A stretch of DNA of 49,630 nucleotides from Actinomycetota bacterium (lineage in GTDB: Bacteria > Actinomycetota > Actinomycetes > S36-B12). Below, in pieces: positions 27,178-34,953 of the stretch. The notes below the pieces were generated by a model. That model did not search any database. It was not told the DNA's origin and saw only the letters and a list, made by a program, of their open reading frames with translations. Within the stretch, counting starts at the first letter, position 1. Each line of letters begins with the position of its first letter. The position numbers were made by a program, and so were the translations under genes. The stretch is taken from assembly GCA_947449035.1 (NCBI GenBank), contig CANFQC010000014.1, positions 1 to 49,630 of the forward strand, read 5' to 3'.

Positions 27178-27284
27178 ATCAACTTTCACAGTCGCACCAC
27201 AAGACACTAGTCTTCCGCCACGTCATTGAATTGTTGTTCACCGGATGGGACCTGGTGCGATTCGATGCAGAGAGTTCGGTGAAT

Positions 27285-27491
27285 ATGTCCACGACCCCCG
27301 AGCGCGCCTTCTCCGAGGTTCGCTTCTTGACCGTTGCCGAGGTTGCCTCGGTTATGCGCGTGTCGAAGATGACCGTGTACCGACTGGTTCATGGGGGAGA
27401 CCTGCCTGCAGTCCGCGTCGGACGCTCGTTCCGCGTCCCGGAGCAGGCCGTGCACGATTACCTGCGCGATTCCTTCATCGAGACGGCCTAG
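27285..27491 (+). CDS. BldC/excisionase-type helix-turn-helix DNA-binding protein
   Basis: A 68-residue protein that is almost entirely one MerR-like winged helix: FLTVAEVASVMRVSKMTVYRLVHGGDLPAVRVGRSFRVPEQAVHDYLRDSF. This is the form found beside proC and the bS22 gene in many actinobacteria. It probably binds DNA as a multimer, as BldC does; targets are unknown. The ATG at 27285 has a GAGAG-like site about 10 nt upstream. An in-frame GTG lies at 27279, and a TTG at 27231 would extend it by 18 codons. Confidence 0.85.
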   Translation: MSTTPERAFSEVRFLTVAEVASVMRVSKMTVYRLVHGGDLPAVRVGRSFRVPEQAVHDYLRDSFIETA

Positions 27492-27509
27492 TTCAAGGCT
27501 TCGTTAGAA

Positions 27510-27527
27510 CCCAGATAGGCTTCTGGG
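27510..27527 (+). terminator. Hairpin after the HTH gene
   Basis: Perfect 6-bp stem CCCAGA/TCTGGG with loop TAGGCT. It could be a weak terminator, but the loop also matches the -10 hexamer used elsewhere, so it may instead be a promoter for bS22. No T-run follows. Confidence 0.35.
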
Positions 27528-27536
27528 ACGAACACA

Positions 27537-27556
27537 GGCGATGACATCTCATCGCC
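27537..27556 (+). promoter_or_regulatory. Hairpin in the probable 5' leader of the bS22 gene
   Basis: Perfect 8-bp stem GGCGATGA (27537-27544) with TCATCGCC (27549-27556) and tetraloop CATC, ending 12 nt before the GAGGA ribosome-binding site. Ribosomal protein leaders often carry autoregulatory structures; that role is inference here. Confidence 0.45.
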
Positions 27557-27579
27557 CGATATACATGTGAGGATTGTTC

Positions 27580-27678
27580 ATGGGCTCAGTGATCAAGAAG
27601 CGCCGCAAGCGGATGGCTAAGAAGAAGCATCGCAAGCTGCTGCGCCGCACTCGAGTCCAGCGCCGCAACAAGAAGTAG
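27580..27678 (+). CDS. Small ribosomal protein bS22 (AURKAIP1/COX24 domain)
   Basis: A 32-residue, extremely basic peptide ([16 protein letters not shown], then [15 protein letters not shown]) matching the actinobacterial bS22 protein seen in the mycobacterial small subunit near the decoding centre. It has GAGGA 6 nt before the ATG. It is too short for most ORF callers. Neighbours (HTH gene upstream, SDR/acyltransferase/HAD genes downstream) are the usual ones for this gene. Confidence 0.92.
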   Translation: MGSVIKKRRKRMAKKKHRKLLRRTRVQRRNKK

Positions 27679-27697
27679 GCACTACCGGGGAGGTCTC

Positions 27698-28672
27698 ATG
27701 GGGCGAATAGTCCTGGTGACCGGTGTCTCCCGGTACCTCGGCGGCAAGCTGGCCGCCCATCTCGCCGCCGATCCCGGTGTTGACCGGGTTATCGGCGTCG
27801 ATGTTGTTGCCCCCACGATGACTCTTGACGGCGTGGATTTCGTGCGCGCCGATATTCGCAGCCCCGTCATCGCCAAGGTCCTCGGCGAGGCCGAGGTCGA
27901 CACAGTCGTGCACATGGGGGTGCTGGCCACCCCACGCCAGGCCGGCGGCCGCTCGGCGATGAAGGAAATCAACGTCATCGGCACCATGCAGCTTCTCGCT
28001 GCCTGCCAGAAGACACCCAGCATCGAATCCTTCATCGTGAAGTCGACCTCCTCGGTGTACGGCTGTGGTCCGAAGGACCCCGCGATGTTCACCGAGGAAA
28101 CCGAGCCGCGTCATACACCGACCTCCGGCTGGGCGAAGGACTCCGTCGAGGTCGAGGGCTACGTGCGCGGCTTCTCCAGGCGGCGTCCCGACGTCTGCGT
28201 CACCACTTTCCGGTTCGCGAACTTCATTGGTCCGGTTGTCCGTACTCCGATGACTGCCTATTACGGACTTCCGGTCGTGCCGACTGTGATGGGCTTCGAT
28301 GCCCGCCTGCAATTCGTGCACGAAGACGACGGTCTCGAGTCCTTGCGTCATGCAGTGCACGCTCGCAAGCCGGGAACCTTCAATGTCGCCGGTGATGGGG
28401 TCATCACGCTGTCGCAGTCGATCCGGCGAATGGGCAAGAAGCAGCTGTCGGTTCCGCAGTTCATGTTCTCCACCATTGGCCGCAATCTCAGTCGCACAGG
28501 TGTCGTCGATTTCTCCCCCGAGCAGATTCGTTTCATGACTTACGGACGCGTACTCGACACGAGCGACTACACCGCGACCTTCGACCATCGCCTGCGGTAC
28601 TCCACCCCTGACGCCTTCGCTGATTTCGCGCATCGTGATGAGTCCGCGCTCTCGGAGGTGCCCAATGCCTGA
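27698..28672 (+). CDS. NAD-dependent epimerase/dehydratase family protein (extended SDR)
   Basis: A 324-residue Rossmann-fold protein. The nucleotide motif is VTGVSRYLGGKLAAHLA (residues 7-23). VDTVVHMGVLATPR and SFIVKSTSSVYGCGP correspond to the SDR core with its conserved Ser. The usual Tyr-x3-Lys is missing: at the expected place is SGWAKDSVE (about 143-151), with Trp for Tyr. It may therefore bind NAD(P) without classical SDR chemistry. Substrate is unknown. A GGGGAGG site lies 5 nt before the ATG, and it overlaps the acyltransferase gene by 8 nt. The pair plus a convergent HAD phosphatase is a conserved actinobacterial group. Confidence 0.85.
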   Translation: MGRIVLVTGVSRYLGGKLAAHLAADPGVDRVIGVDVVAPTMTLDGVDFVRADIRSPVIAKVLGEAEVDTVVHMGVLATPRQAGGRSAMKEINVIGTMQLLAACQKTPSIESFIVKSTSSVYGCGPKDPAMFTEETEPRHTPTSGWAKDSVEVEGYVRGFSRRRPDVCVTTFRFANFIGPVVRTPMTAYYGLPVVPTVMGFDARLQFVHEDDGLESLRHAVHARKPGTFNVAGDGVITLSQSIRRMGKKQLSVPQFMFSTIGRNLSRTGVVDFSPEQIRFMTYGRVLDTSDYTATFDHRLRYSTPDAFADFAHRDESALSEVPNA

Positions 28673-29585
28673 CGATTCCCTGACACCGTCGAAGGCGGCA
28701 CGACTGGTCGGAAACACTGGACCACAGCCTCATGAGGTCATCCCTGATGAGCAGATCATCGACGACCGCGACCTCAGTCAGTTCATCTCGGATCGACTCG
28801 CAGGCAAGTACGAAGTTGACGACTTCGGCTTCGACCCCGAACTCACCGACAAAGTGCTGATGCAGGCGCTACGGCCGATGTACCGCAAGTGGTTCAGAGT
28901 CGAAACGAGTGGCCTCGACAACGTTCCCGATGTCGGCGGTGCACTCGTGGTCGGCAATCACTCGGGCACGATCGCACTCGATGCGCTCATGACTCAGGTC
29001 GCACTTCTCGATGATCATCCGGCTCGAAGGCACCTGCGCATGCTCGCGGCGAACCTCGTGTTCGAGACTCCGTTCGTGGGCGAGCTCGCGCGCAAAGCCG
29101 GTCACACCCTGGCGTGCCAACCTGATGCCGAACGGCTGCTCAACTCCGGCGAGATCGTCGGCGTGTGGCCCGAGGGATTCAAGGGCACGGGCAAGCCATT
29201 TAGTGAGCGCTACAAGCTGCAGCGCTTCGGTCGAGGCGGCTTCGTGGCCGCCGCCTTGCGCACGCGCACTCCGATCATCCCGACAGCTGTGATCGGCGCC
29301 GAGGAGACCTACCCGATGATCGGCAATGCAAAGGGCCTGGCTCGCCTTCTCGGATTCCCGTACTTCCCGATCACTCCCACCTTCCCGTGGCTGGGGCCGC
29401 TGGGTCTCGTGCCGCTGCCGAGCAAGTGGATGATCCACTTCTGCGAGCCGATTCCGACAGACGGCTACCCCGAGAATGCTGCCGATGATCCGATGCTCGT
29501 GTTCAACCTGACCGACCAGGTGCGCGAGACGATTCAGACGACTATCTACGACTTGTTGGTGAAGAGGAATTCCGTCTTCGGCTGA
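28665..29585 (+). CDS. Lysophospholipid/glycerophosphate acyltransferase family protein
   Basis: A 306-residue PlsC-like protein. The catalytic box reads GNHSGTIALDAL, giving His99-x6-Asp106 rather than the classical His-x4-Asp; this form is seen in an actinobacterial branch of the family. The glycerophosphate-binding motif is WPEGFKGTGKPF. Further motifs are ARLLGFPYFPITPTFPWLGPLG and PLPSKWMIHFCEPI. It probably acylates a lysophospholipid or related lipid at the membrane. GGAGG lies 7 nt before the ATG. Its last three residues and stop (VFG*) are encoded by the first copy of the tandem repeat that follows. Confidence 0.85.
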   Translation: MPDDSLTPSKAARLVGNTGPQPHEVIPDEQIIDDRDLSQFISDRLAGKYEVDDFGFDPELTDKVLMQALRPMYRKWFRVETSGLDNVPDVGGALVVGNHSGTIALDALMTQVALLDDHPARRHLRMLAANLVFETPFVGELARKAGHTLACQPDAERLLNSGEIVGVWPEGFKGTGKPFSERYKLQRFGRGGFVAAALRTRTPIIPTAVIGAEETYPMIGNAKGLARLLGFPYFPITPTFPWLGPLGLVPLPSKWMIHFCEPIPTDGYPENAADDPMLVFNLTDQVRETIQTTIYDLLVKRNSVFG

Positions 29586-29695
29586 GGAGTGAGCGACGCG
29601 AGCCCCGGAAGACTAAGACCATAGTCACGTCTTCGGCTGAGGAGTCAGCGACGCGAGCCCCGGAAGACTAAGACCATAGTCACGTCTTCGGCTGA
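29574..29695. repeat. 55-bp tandem repeat, 2.2 copies, with hairpins
   Basis: Copies lie at 29574-29628 and 29629-29683, plus a 12-nt partial copy at 29684-29695 (GTCTTCGGCTGA). They differ at one base (29591 G, 29646 C). In each unit GTCTTC/GAAGAC and GACTA/TAGTC can form stems that share the bases GAC and so compete. The repeat begins in the last codons of the acyltransferase and ends at the stop of the convergent HAD gene. The gap between the two stops is 110 nt, exactly two periods. It may act as a two-way terminator. Confidence 0.9.
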
Positions 29696-30577
29696 TTAGC
29701 GCCGGCGAGATCGACCGATGAGATAGCCGAGTACGAGGCCTGCACCCACGCCGGCTGCGTAGCCGCCGACACCTGACACGGCGGGGATCACGAACTGCTT
29801 GAACTGCTCGCGCTTGCGGAAGTCGCGAATCGGCCATTGGTTCTCACGTGCGTGATCGCGCAGCGTGGAATCAGGATTCACGGCGACCGGATTGCCGACT
29901 GAGCTGAGCATCGGGATGTCATTCGATGAGTCTGAGTACGCCGAGCATGCGGCGAGATCGAAGCCTTCGCTCTGCGCAAGTGCTCGAATGGCCTCTGCTT
30001 TGGCAAGCCCGTGCAACGGTGCGCCGTCGAGGTGGCCGGTGTAGATGCCATCCTTGACCTCGGAGACCGTGCCGAGTGCACCGGTCAGGCCGAGGCGCGA
30101 AGCGATGAGGGTGGCGAGCTCAACAGGGGTCGCGGTGACCAGCCAGACCTGCTGGCCGGCATCGAGATGTGCCTGCGCGAGAGCCAATGTGCCGGGGATC
30201 AGCTTGTCGATCAGGATCTCGTCGAAGATTTCCTCGCCGAGTGCTACGAGTTCGTCAACGCTGCGCCCCTCGATGAACGACAGGCCTGCCTCGGTTGCTG
30301 AGGCCATGTCCTCGAGGTCCTCGGAGCCTGTCATCACGAACTTGACCTGCTTGACCGCGAAGCCGGCGATCTCGGATGCACTGAAGTAGTTGCGACGTGC
30401 CAGGCCGAGGGCAATGTGAAACAGGCTCGAGCCGCGCATGATCGTGTTGTCGACGTCGAAGAATGCGGCGGACTTGGCGTCGGGTGCGCTCAGATGCGCG
30501 GATTCGACATTCGCCGCCGCGGCCGAAGCCTGCCCGGCTCGGCGGTAGGAGCCGAGGACTCCACCATCGCTGGTCAT
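29696..30577 (-). CDS. HAD-superfamily (IB) phosphatase with C-terminal membrane anchor
   Basis: A 293-residue SerB-like hydrolase. The nucleophile motif is FFDVDNTIMRGS (Asp41, Asp43). Motif II is WLVTATPVEL, and motifs III/IV are KAEAIRALA and YSDSSNDIPMLSSVGNPVAVNPD. The C-terminus has a glycine-rich hydrophobic helix (GVGGYAAGVGAGLVLGYLIG) ending in RSRRR, which suggests a membrane tether. Relatives beside PlsC-like genes are thought to act on phospholipid intermediates, but the substrate is not known. The ATG at 30577 is chosen from a TAGCCT -10 box 7 nt upstream; the frame runs further up with no family similarity. Confidence 0.85.
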   Translation of the reverse strand: MTSDGGVLGSYRRAGQASAAAANVESAHLSAPDAKSAAFFDVDNTIMRGSSLFHIALGLARRNYFSASEIAGFAVKQVKFVMTGSEDLEDMASATEAGLSFIEGRSVDELVALGEEIFDEILIDKLIPGTLALAQAHLDAGQQVWLVTATPVELATLIASRLGLTGALGTVSEVKDGIYTGHLDGAPLHGLAKAEAIRALAQSEGFDLAACSAYSDSSNDIPMLSSVGNPVAVNPDSTLRDHARENQWPIRDFRKREQFKQFVIPAVSGVGGYAAGVGAGLVLGYLIGRSRRR

Positions 30578-30584
30578 GTTGTCC

Positions 30585-30590
30585 AGGCTA
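30585..30590 (-). promoter_or_regulatory. Leaderless -10 box for the HAD gene
   Basis: TAGCCT on the minus strand, 7 nt before the ATG at 30577. Confidence 0.45.
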
Positions 30591-30684
30591 CCGAGTGAAG
30601 CCCGCATCGGCTCAGGCGACTGTGACAAACTGATGCGGGGGACAGCAGTTCCTCTGTGATTGATGTCGGAACGAGGGAGGCACC

Positions 30685-32208
30685 GTGCTCGGACAGCCCC
30701 GCGGCAACGCGAATATCTCCGAGTACCTGCGCGAATCAGCGAATCGCGACCCGCAGGGCTGTGCACTTGTCGATGGCACCCTTCGCCTCTCCTGGGCCGA
30801 ACTTGATTCGCAGGTGAATCACTTCGCGGCAGGCCTCGTACGCCATGGCCTTCATGCGGGTGACCGCGTGGGGCTTCTGCTGGGTAATTCCGCTGACTAC
30901 GTGATCGCGTTTTATGGAGCGCTACGTGCGGGGCTGTGCGTCGTGCCTATGAATCCTGCCTACACGGCTCCGGAGGTTGCCGTCCTGGTCTCCGATGCCG
31001 GAGTCCGCTTAATCATCGCTTCTGCGGCTACTTCATCGGTAGCCACCGAAGTCGCCGACGCGGTTCACTCGTGCGAGGTCGTCCGTGTCGGCACATCTGC
31101 GTGGGAGTCACTCTTTGACGCGTCCTCACTTCTCGCTGAAGTCTCGACATCGGGTGATGCGCTCGCACTATTGCTCTTCACTGCCGGTACCAGCGGACGA
31201 CCGAAGGGGGCGATGCTGACTCATGGTGCTCTGCGTGCGAACACCGAGTCGCTGCTGTCATTGAATTCGCCCTCGGCTGTCCAGGCCGGTGATGTCGTGC
31301 TTGCCGTGCTCCCGATGTTCCACGTCTACGGCCTCAACACGGTTCTGAATCTTTCTGTCGCCGCAGGCGCAACGTCGGTGATCGTCGATCGATTCGATCC
31401 GGTCGACTCACTTCGCCTAGTGACGTCCGAGTCGATAACCACCATCGCGGGAGCACCGGCGATGTACCAGGCGTGGTTGCGTGTGCCCGGGCTTCGTAAG
31501 GCCATTGCGGGCGTTCGTTTGCTCTCCAGCGGTGGTGCCCCGCTTCCGCCTGCAGTATTCGAGTCCTTCGCCGAGTTCAGCGGCAAGCAGGTGTTCGAGG
31601 GCTATGGCATGACCGAGTGCGCGCCGGTTGTGGCGACCACTCTTGTTGATGGTCATCCGAGCGCAGGATCAGTCGGCAAGACGATCCCCGGAGTTGAAGT
31701 ACGTCTTGTTGATGAGTCCGGTCACGATGTTGATGACGGTGATCCCGGCGAGGTGTGGGTGCGCGGTGCTTCGGTCTTCCGCGGGTACTGGCCTGATGGT
31801 GCTGGTGGCCCCGATGCACATGGCTGGTTCCGCTCGGGTGACATTGCGTATGCAGATGAAGATGGCGCGTTGCATCTCGTTGATCGACGCCGCGAGGTGA
31901 TTCTCGTCAACGGCTTCAACGTCTACCCGCGCGAGATCGAAGTCGTCATCGAGTCGATGCCGCAGGTCGCGGAGGTTGCCGTTCTCGGTATCCCCGACGA
32001 CGTCACGGGTGAGGGTGTGCTCGCGTTGGTCGTGCCGCGCGGCTCGGTGACGTCCGATGACGTGCTCTCCTTCTGCTCGACCCGTCTCGCGCGATTCAAG
32101 ACACCGTCAGTCATTCGGATCGTCGAATCCCTGCCGCACTCAGCAGCGGGGAAGGTAGCCAAGGGCCGCCTTCGCGATGTCTACGGTGACGGCGGAGCCG
32201 AGGCCTGA
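30685..32208 (+). CDS. Acyl-CoA synthetase (AMP-binding, long-chain fatty acid-CoA ligase type)
   Basis: A 507-residue adenylate-forming enzyme. The ATP/AMP P-loop is LLFTAGTSGRPKGAML. A5 is FEGYGMTECAPVV, A7 is GWFRSGDIAYADEDGALHLVDRRREVILVNGFNVYPREIE, and the catalytic Lys is near HSAAGKVAKGRLRD. It would activate a carboxylic acid, probably a fatty acid, as its CoA thioester. It starts with GTG, with GGGAGG 4 nt upstream, and is divergent from the HAD gene. The glutaredoxin-like gene begins directly after its stop. Confidence 0.9.
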   Translation: MLGQPRGNANISEYLRESANRDPQGCALVDGTLRLSWAELDSQVNHFAAGLVRHGLHAGDRVGLLLGNSADYVIAFYGALRAGLCVVPMNPAYTAPEVAVLVSDAGVRLIIASAATSSVATEVADAVHSCEVVRVGTSAWESLFDASSLLAEVSTSGDALALLLFTAGTSGRPKGAMLTHGALRANTESLLSLNSPSAVQAGDVVLAVLPMFHVYGLNTVLNLSVAAGATSVIVDRFDPVDSLRLVTSESITTIAGAPAMYQAWLRVPGLRKAIAGVRLLSSGGAPLPPAVFESFAEFSGKQVFEGYGMTECAPVVATTLVDGHPSAGSVGKTIPGVEVRLVDESGHDVDDGDPGEVWVRGASVFRGYWPDGAGGPDAHGWFRSGDIAYADEDGALHLVDRRREVILVNGFNVYPREIEVVIESMPQVAEVAVLGIPDDVTGEGVLALVVPRGSVTSDDVLSFCSTRLARFKTPSVIRIVESLPHSAAGKVAKGRLRDVYGDGGAEA

Positions 32209-32451
32209 GTGCGCATCACCGTGATCGGCAAGCCTGACTGCCATCTGTGCCATGACGCGCAGGCGGTCGTGGCCCGGGTGTGCGATGACCTGGGGCTCAC
32301 CTGGGAGAACATCTCGATCCTCGATGACCCGGCCCTCTATGACGAGTTCTGGGAGAAGATCCCCGTCGTGCAGGTGGAAGGGCGCACGGTGGATTTCTGG
32401 ACCATCGATGAGGAGCGGCTCCGCCGCGTAATATCCGATAATCGGACGTAA
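32209..32451 (+). CDS. Glutaredoxin-family protein
   Basis: An 80-residue thioredoxin-fold protein with redox motif CHLC (Cys11, Cys14) in GKPDCHLCHDAQ and the cis-Pro segment KIPVVQVEGR. It belongs to the DUF836/glutaredoxin group often located just upstream of rex in actinobacteria. Its role is probably thiol-disulfide exchange; the partner is unknown. GTG start immediately after the upstream TGA. Confidence 0.88.
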   Translation: MRITVIGKPDCHLCHDAQAVVARVCDDLGLTWENISILDDPALYDEFWEKIPVVQVEGRTVDFWTIDEERLRRVISDNRT

Positions 32452-32465
32452 TCGACCGCTCAACT

Positions 32466-32494
32466 TTGTGCCTTCGTGCACATCTCTCTAACCT
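32466..32494 (+). promoter_or_regulatory. rex promoter with overlapping Rex operator
   Basis: A -35 TTGTGC (32466-32471), 17-nt spacer and -10 TAACCT (32489-32494). The Rex-like operator TGTG-N8-CACA (32467-32482) overlaps the -35, with symmetric arms TGTGC/GCACA. The known consensus is TGTGAA-N4-TTCACA, so the inner bases deviate. Autoregulation of rex is known in Streptomyces. Confidence 0.55.
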
Positions 32495-32548
32495 TGGGTA
32501 TCGAGCTTCCCCAATACCAGGCGCTCATCCCTTCCGCACTGGAGCCCC

Positions 32549-33304
32549 GTGTCGACTTCCGCCTCGTCGCTGTCCGCAGCCCGGACGCGCGGTATTCCCG
32601 ATGCCACGGTCGCGCGGTTGCCGATTTATCACCGTGTCCTGAAGTCACTGAGTGACTCAGGCATCACGACGGTGTCATCCGATGAGCTCGCTCGCAATTG
32701 CGGTGTCACCCCCGCAAAGCTGCGCAAGGATCTCTCACACCTTGGTTCGTACGGCACCCGCGGTGTCGGATACGACGTTGCCTTCCTGAGCTACCACATC
32801 AGCCGTGAACTTGGCCTCAGCACTCCGTGGGGCGTAGTCATCGTCGGTCTCGGCAATCTGGGTAATGCGCTCGTGGCCTATCGAGGTTTCGCATCGCGTG
32901 GTTTTGAGGTTGTCGGAATCGTCGACACTCATCCTGATGTCGTCGGCACATCGATTCGAGTCGGCGAGCACACACTGCGCGTGTCGCCGCTGGCTGATCT
33001 CGAGGCCGTCGTGAGCGATCGCAATGCAGCCATTGGCGTCATCGCGACTCCGGGCGAAGTTGCTCAGGATGTCTGCGATCGACTCGTGGCCTCCGGCATC
33101 CGCAGCATCTTGAACTTCGCGCCTGTTGTGCTCGTCGTTCCCGACGACGTCGAGGTGCGCAAAGTCGACCTCGCTGTCGAGCTGCAGATCCTTGCCTTTC
33201 ATGAGCAACGTCGCGGCGAGGAGCCGCCTGTCATCGCACAGGCACATCCGCCGGCCGCCTATCAGCATTCGCCGCGAGGCTACGAGGAAGCAATGCACGC
33301 ATGA
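32549..33304 (+). CDS. rex: Redox-sensing transcriptional repressor Rex
   Basis: A 251-residue repressor that senses the NADH/NAD+ ratio. The N-terminal winged helix (about residues 21-85) includes VSSDELARNCGVTPAKLRKDLSHLGSYGTRGVGYDV. The Rossmann fold has VVIVGLGNLGNALVAY (97-111) and VGIVDTHPD. The C-terminal part has IRSILNFAPVVLVVPDDVEVRKVDLAVELQIL, which includes the dimer-swapping helix region. GTG start with GGAG 4 nt upstream. Binding sites like its own operator lie before rex and nuoA. hemA and hemC, which usually follow rex, are missing here; cobA-hemD follows directly. Confidence 0.96.
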   Translation: MSTSASSLSAARTRGIPDATVARLPIYHRVLKSLSDSGITTVSSDELARNCGVTPAKLRKDLSHLGSYGTRGVGYDVAFLSYHISRELGLSTPWGVVIVGLGNLGNALVAYRGFASRGFEVVGIVDTHPDVVGTSIRVGEHTLRVSPLADLEAVVSDRNAAIGVIATPGEVAQDVCDRLVASGIRSILNFAPVVLVVPDDVEVRKVDLAVELQILAFHEQRRGEEPPVIAQAHPPAAYQHSPRGYEEAMHA

Positions 33305-33348
33305 GCCCACGAATCACTCAGAAGACATCAACTTCAGGAGACACCACC

Positions 33349-34953
33349 GTGACCACCACGAAGGCCCGCAAGAAGCCCAACGGACCAGTTGCGCTCGTTG
33401 CCGCCGGCCCGGGCGACCCCGATCTGCTCACCCTGCGCGCCGCAGCTCTGCTGCGCGATGCCGAGTACATCGTTGTCGACGCCGATGCCGCTGAGGTTGC
33501 TGCAGTTCATGCCTCACCCGACGCCGAGGTCATCATTGCTGTCAGCGCGAGCGGTCTGCCGCTCGAGCATGCCGAGCGTGCCAAGCTCGTGATCGACGCC
33601 GCCAAGGAAGGCAAGCGCACCGTTCGCCTTATCGCTGGCGATCCCGTTGTTGACGGCACCTTGCTGCACGAGGCCGGCGCCCTGCGCAAGGCCAAGGTGG
33701 TCTTCGAGGTTGCACCCGGAGTCAGTGACATCACCGGCGTCCCGGCCTACGCAGGCTTTGGGCTCACCGGTGGCCGCACTCGCCAGATCCGCATCATTGA
33801 TGCCAACGACACTGACCTCGTCTGGTCGGAGTTCATCAATCCGCGCGTCACGCACGTGTTCCTCGAAGGTGCCGATCAGGCTGTCGAGATCGCAGCGAAG
33901 CTGCTCGGCGCTGAGGCTGATCCCCGCACGCCGATCGCGATCACTCGTCGCGGGACCACTGTCGACCAGCGAACAATCGTCGGAACCCTCGGCGACATCG
34001 CGTCCATCGTGAAGTCTGCCAAGCAGGCCGGCTCCGGCGTCGTTGTCGTGGGCGAGGTGGTTTCACAGCGCGAGAAGCTCGACTGGTTCGAGGTCAAGGC
34101 CCTGTTCGGCTGGCGCGTGCTCATTCCTCGCACGCAGGAGAACGCTTCTCCGATCATGTCGATGCTTCGCCGTCACGGTGCCGTGCCGATGGAGGTCGCC
34201 ACGATCTCGGTCGAGCCGCCGCGCACCCCGCAGCAGATCGACCGCGCGATTCACGGCCTGGTGTCCGGTCGTTTCGAGTGGATCGGCTTCACCTCGGTCA
34301 ACGCCGTCCGTGCAATTCGCGAGAAGCTGCAGGAGTACGGCCTGGATGCACGCAGCTTCGCCGGACTGCGAGTCGCCGCGGTCGGCGATGCCACCGTCGA
34401 GGCACTGATCGAGTTCGGTGTTCGCCCTGATCTCGTGCCCCCGACCGACCAGACCACGAGCGCACTGCTCGAAGAATGGCCGCCATACGACTCGCTCACT
34501 GATCCGATCAACCGCGTCTTCCTGCCGCGCGCTGATATCGCCACCGACACACTGGTGGCCGGTCTCAGTGAACTCGGCTGGGAGGTCGAAGACGTCACGG
34601 CGTACCGCACCGTTCGCGCTGCGCCGCCGCCCGCCGAGACCCGCGAGGCCATCAAGACCGGTGGTTTCGATGCAGTGCTGTTCACCTCGAGCAGCACCGT
34701 CCGCAACCTGGTCGGCATTGCCGGCAAGCCGCATCACTCGACTGTGGTCGCGTGCATCGGTCCGCAGACGGCAAAGACCGCTGAGGAGCACGGCCTTCGC
34801 GTTGATGTCATGGCTGACACCAGCACGACTCACGCACTCGTCGAGGCGCTTGCTGCACACGGCGAGGTGCTGCGCGCGGCTGCGCTCGAGACAGGTGAGG
34901 GAACGTGGCGTCCGAGTCGTCGTCGTCCGGCGGCACGTCGCAAGGTCACCTAA
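33349..34953 (+). CDS. hemD: Bifunctional uroporphyrinogen-III methyltransferase/synthase (CobA-HemD fusion)
   Basis: A 534-residue fusion. The N-terminal SUMT-like domain (about residues 10-255) has VAAGPGDPDLLTLRAAALLRDAEYIVVD, GDPVVDG and EVAPGVSDITGVPAYAG. The C-terminal uroporphyrinogen-III synthase domain has RVLIPRTQENASP, WIGFTSVNAV, RVAAVGDATVEAL and AVLFTSSSTVRNLVGIAGKP. It closes the tetrapyrrole ring, and the N-terminal part may methylate it toward sirohaem or B12. The GTG at 33349 has AGGAG 8 nt upstream; the ATG at 33301, overlapping the rex stop, is an alternative. hemA, hemC, hemB and hemL are not in the window. Confidence 0.92.
   Translation: MTTTKARKKPNGPVALVAAGPGDPDLLTLRAAALLRDAEYIVVDADAAEVAAVHASPDAEVIIAVSASGLPLEHAERAKLVIDAAKEGKRTVRLIAGDPVVDGTLLHEAGALRKAKVVFEVAPGVSDITGVPAYAGFGLTGGRTRQIRIIDANDTDLVWSEFINPRVTHVFLEGADQAVEIAAKLLGAEADPRTPIAITRRGTTVDQRTIVGTLGDIASIVKSAKQAGSGVVVVGEVVSQREKLDWFEVKALFGWRVLIPRTQENASPIMSMLRRHGAVPMEVATISVEPPRTPQQIDRAIHGLVSGRFEWIGFTSVNAVRAIREKLQEYGLDARSFAGLRVAAVGDATVEALIEFGVRPDLVPPTDQTTSALLEEWPPYDSLTDPINRVFLPRADIATDTLVAGLSELGWEVEDVTAYRTVRAAPPPAETREAIKTGGFDAVLFTSSSTVRNLVGIAGKPHHSTVVACIGPQTAKTAEEHGLRVDVMADTSTTHALVEALAAHGEVLRAAALETGEGTWRPSRRRPAARRKVT

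Noticed and set aside
27492-27579. tRNA gene in the gap before bS22
   Set aside because: The hairpins do not form a cloverleaf, and there is no acceptor stem or T-loop sequence.
29574-29695. CRISPR-like array
   Set aside because: Only 2.2 contiguous copies with no spacers between them, and no cas genes nearby; it is a simple tandem repeat.
30578-30766. Longer start for the HAD gene at 30766
   Set aside because: It would overlap the start of the acyl-CoA ligase, and the extra 63 residues show no HAD similarity.
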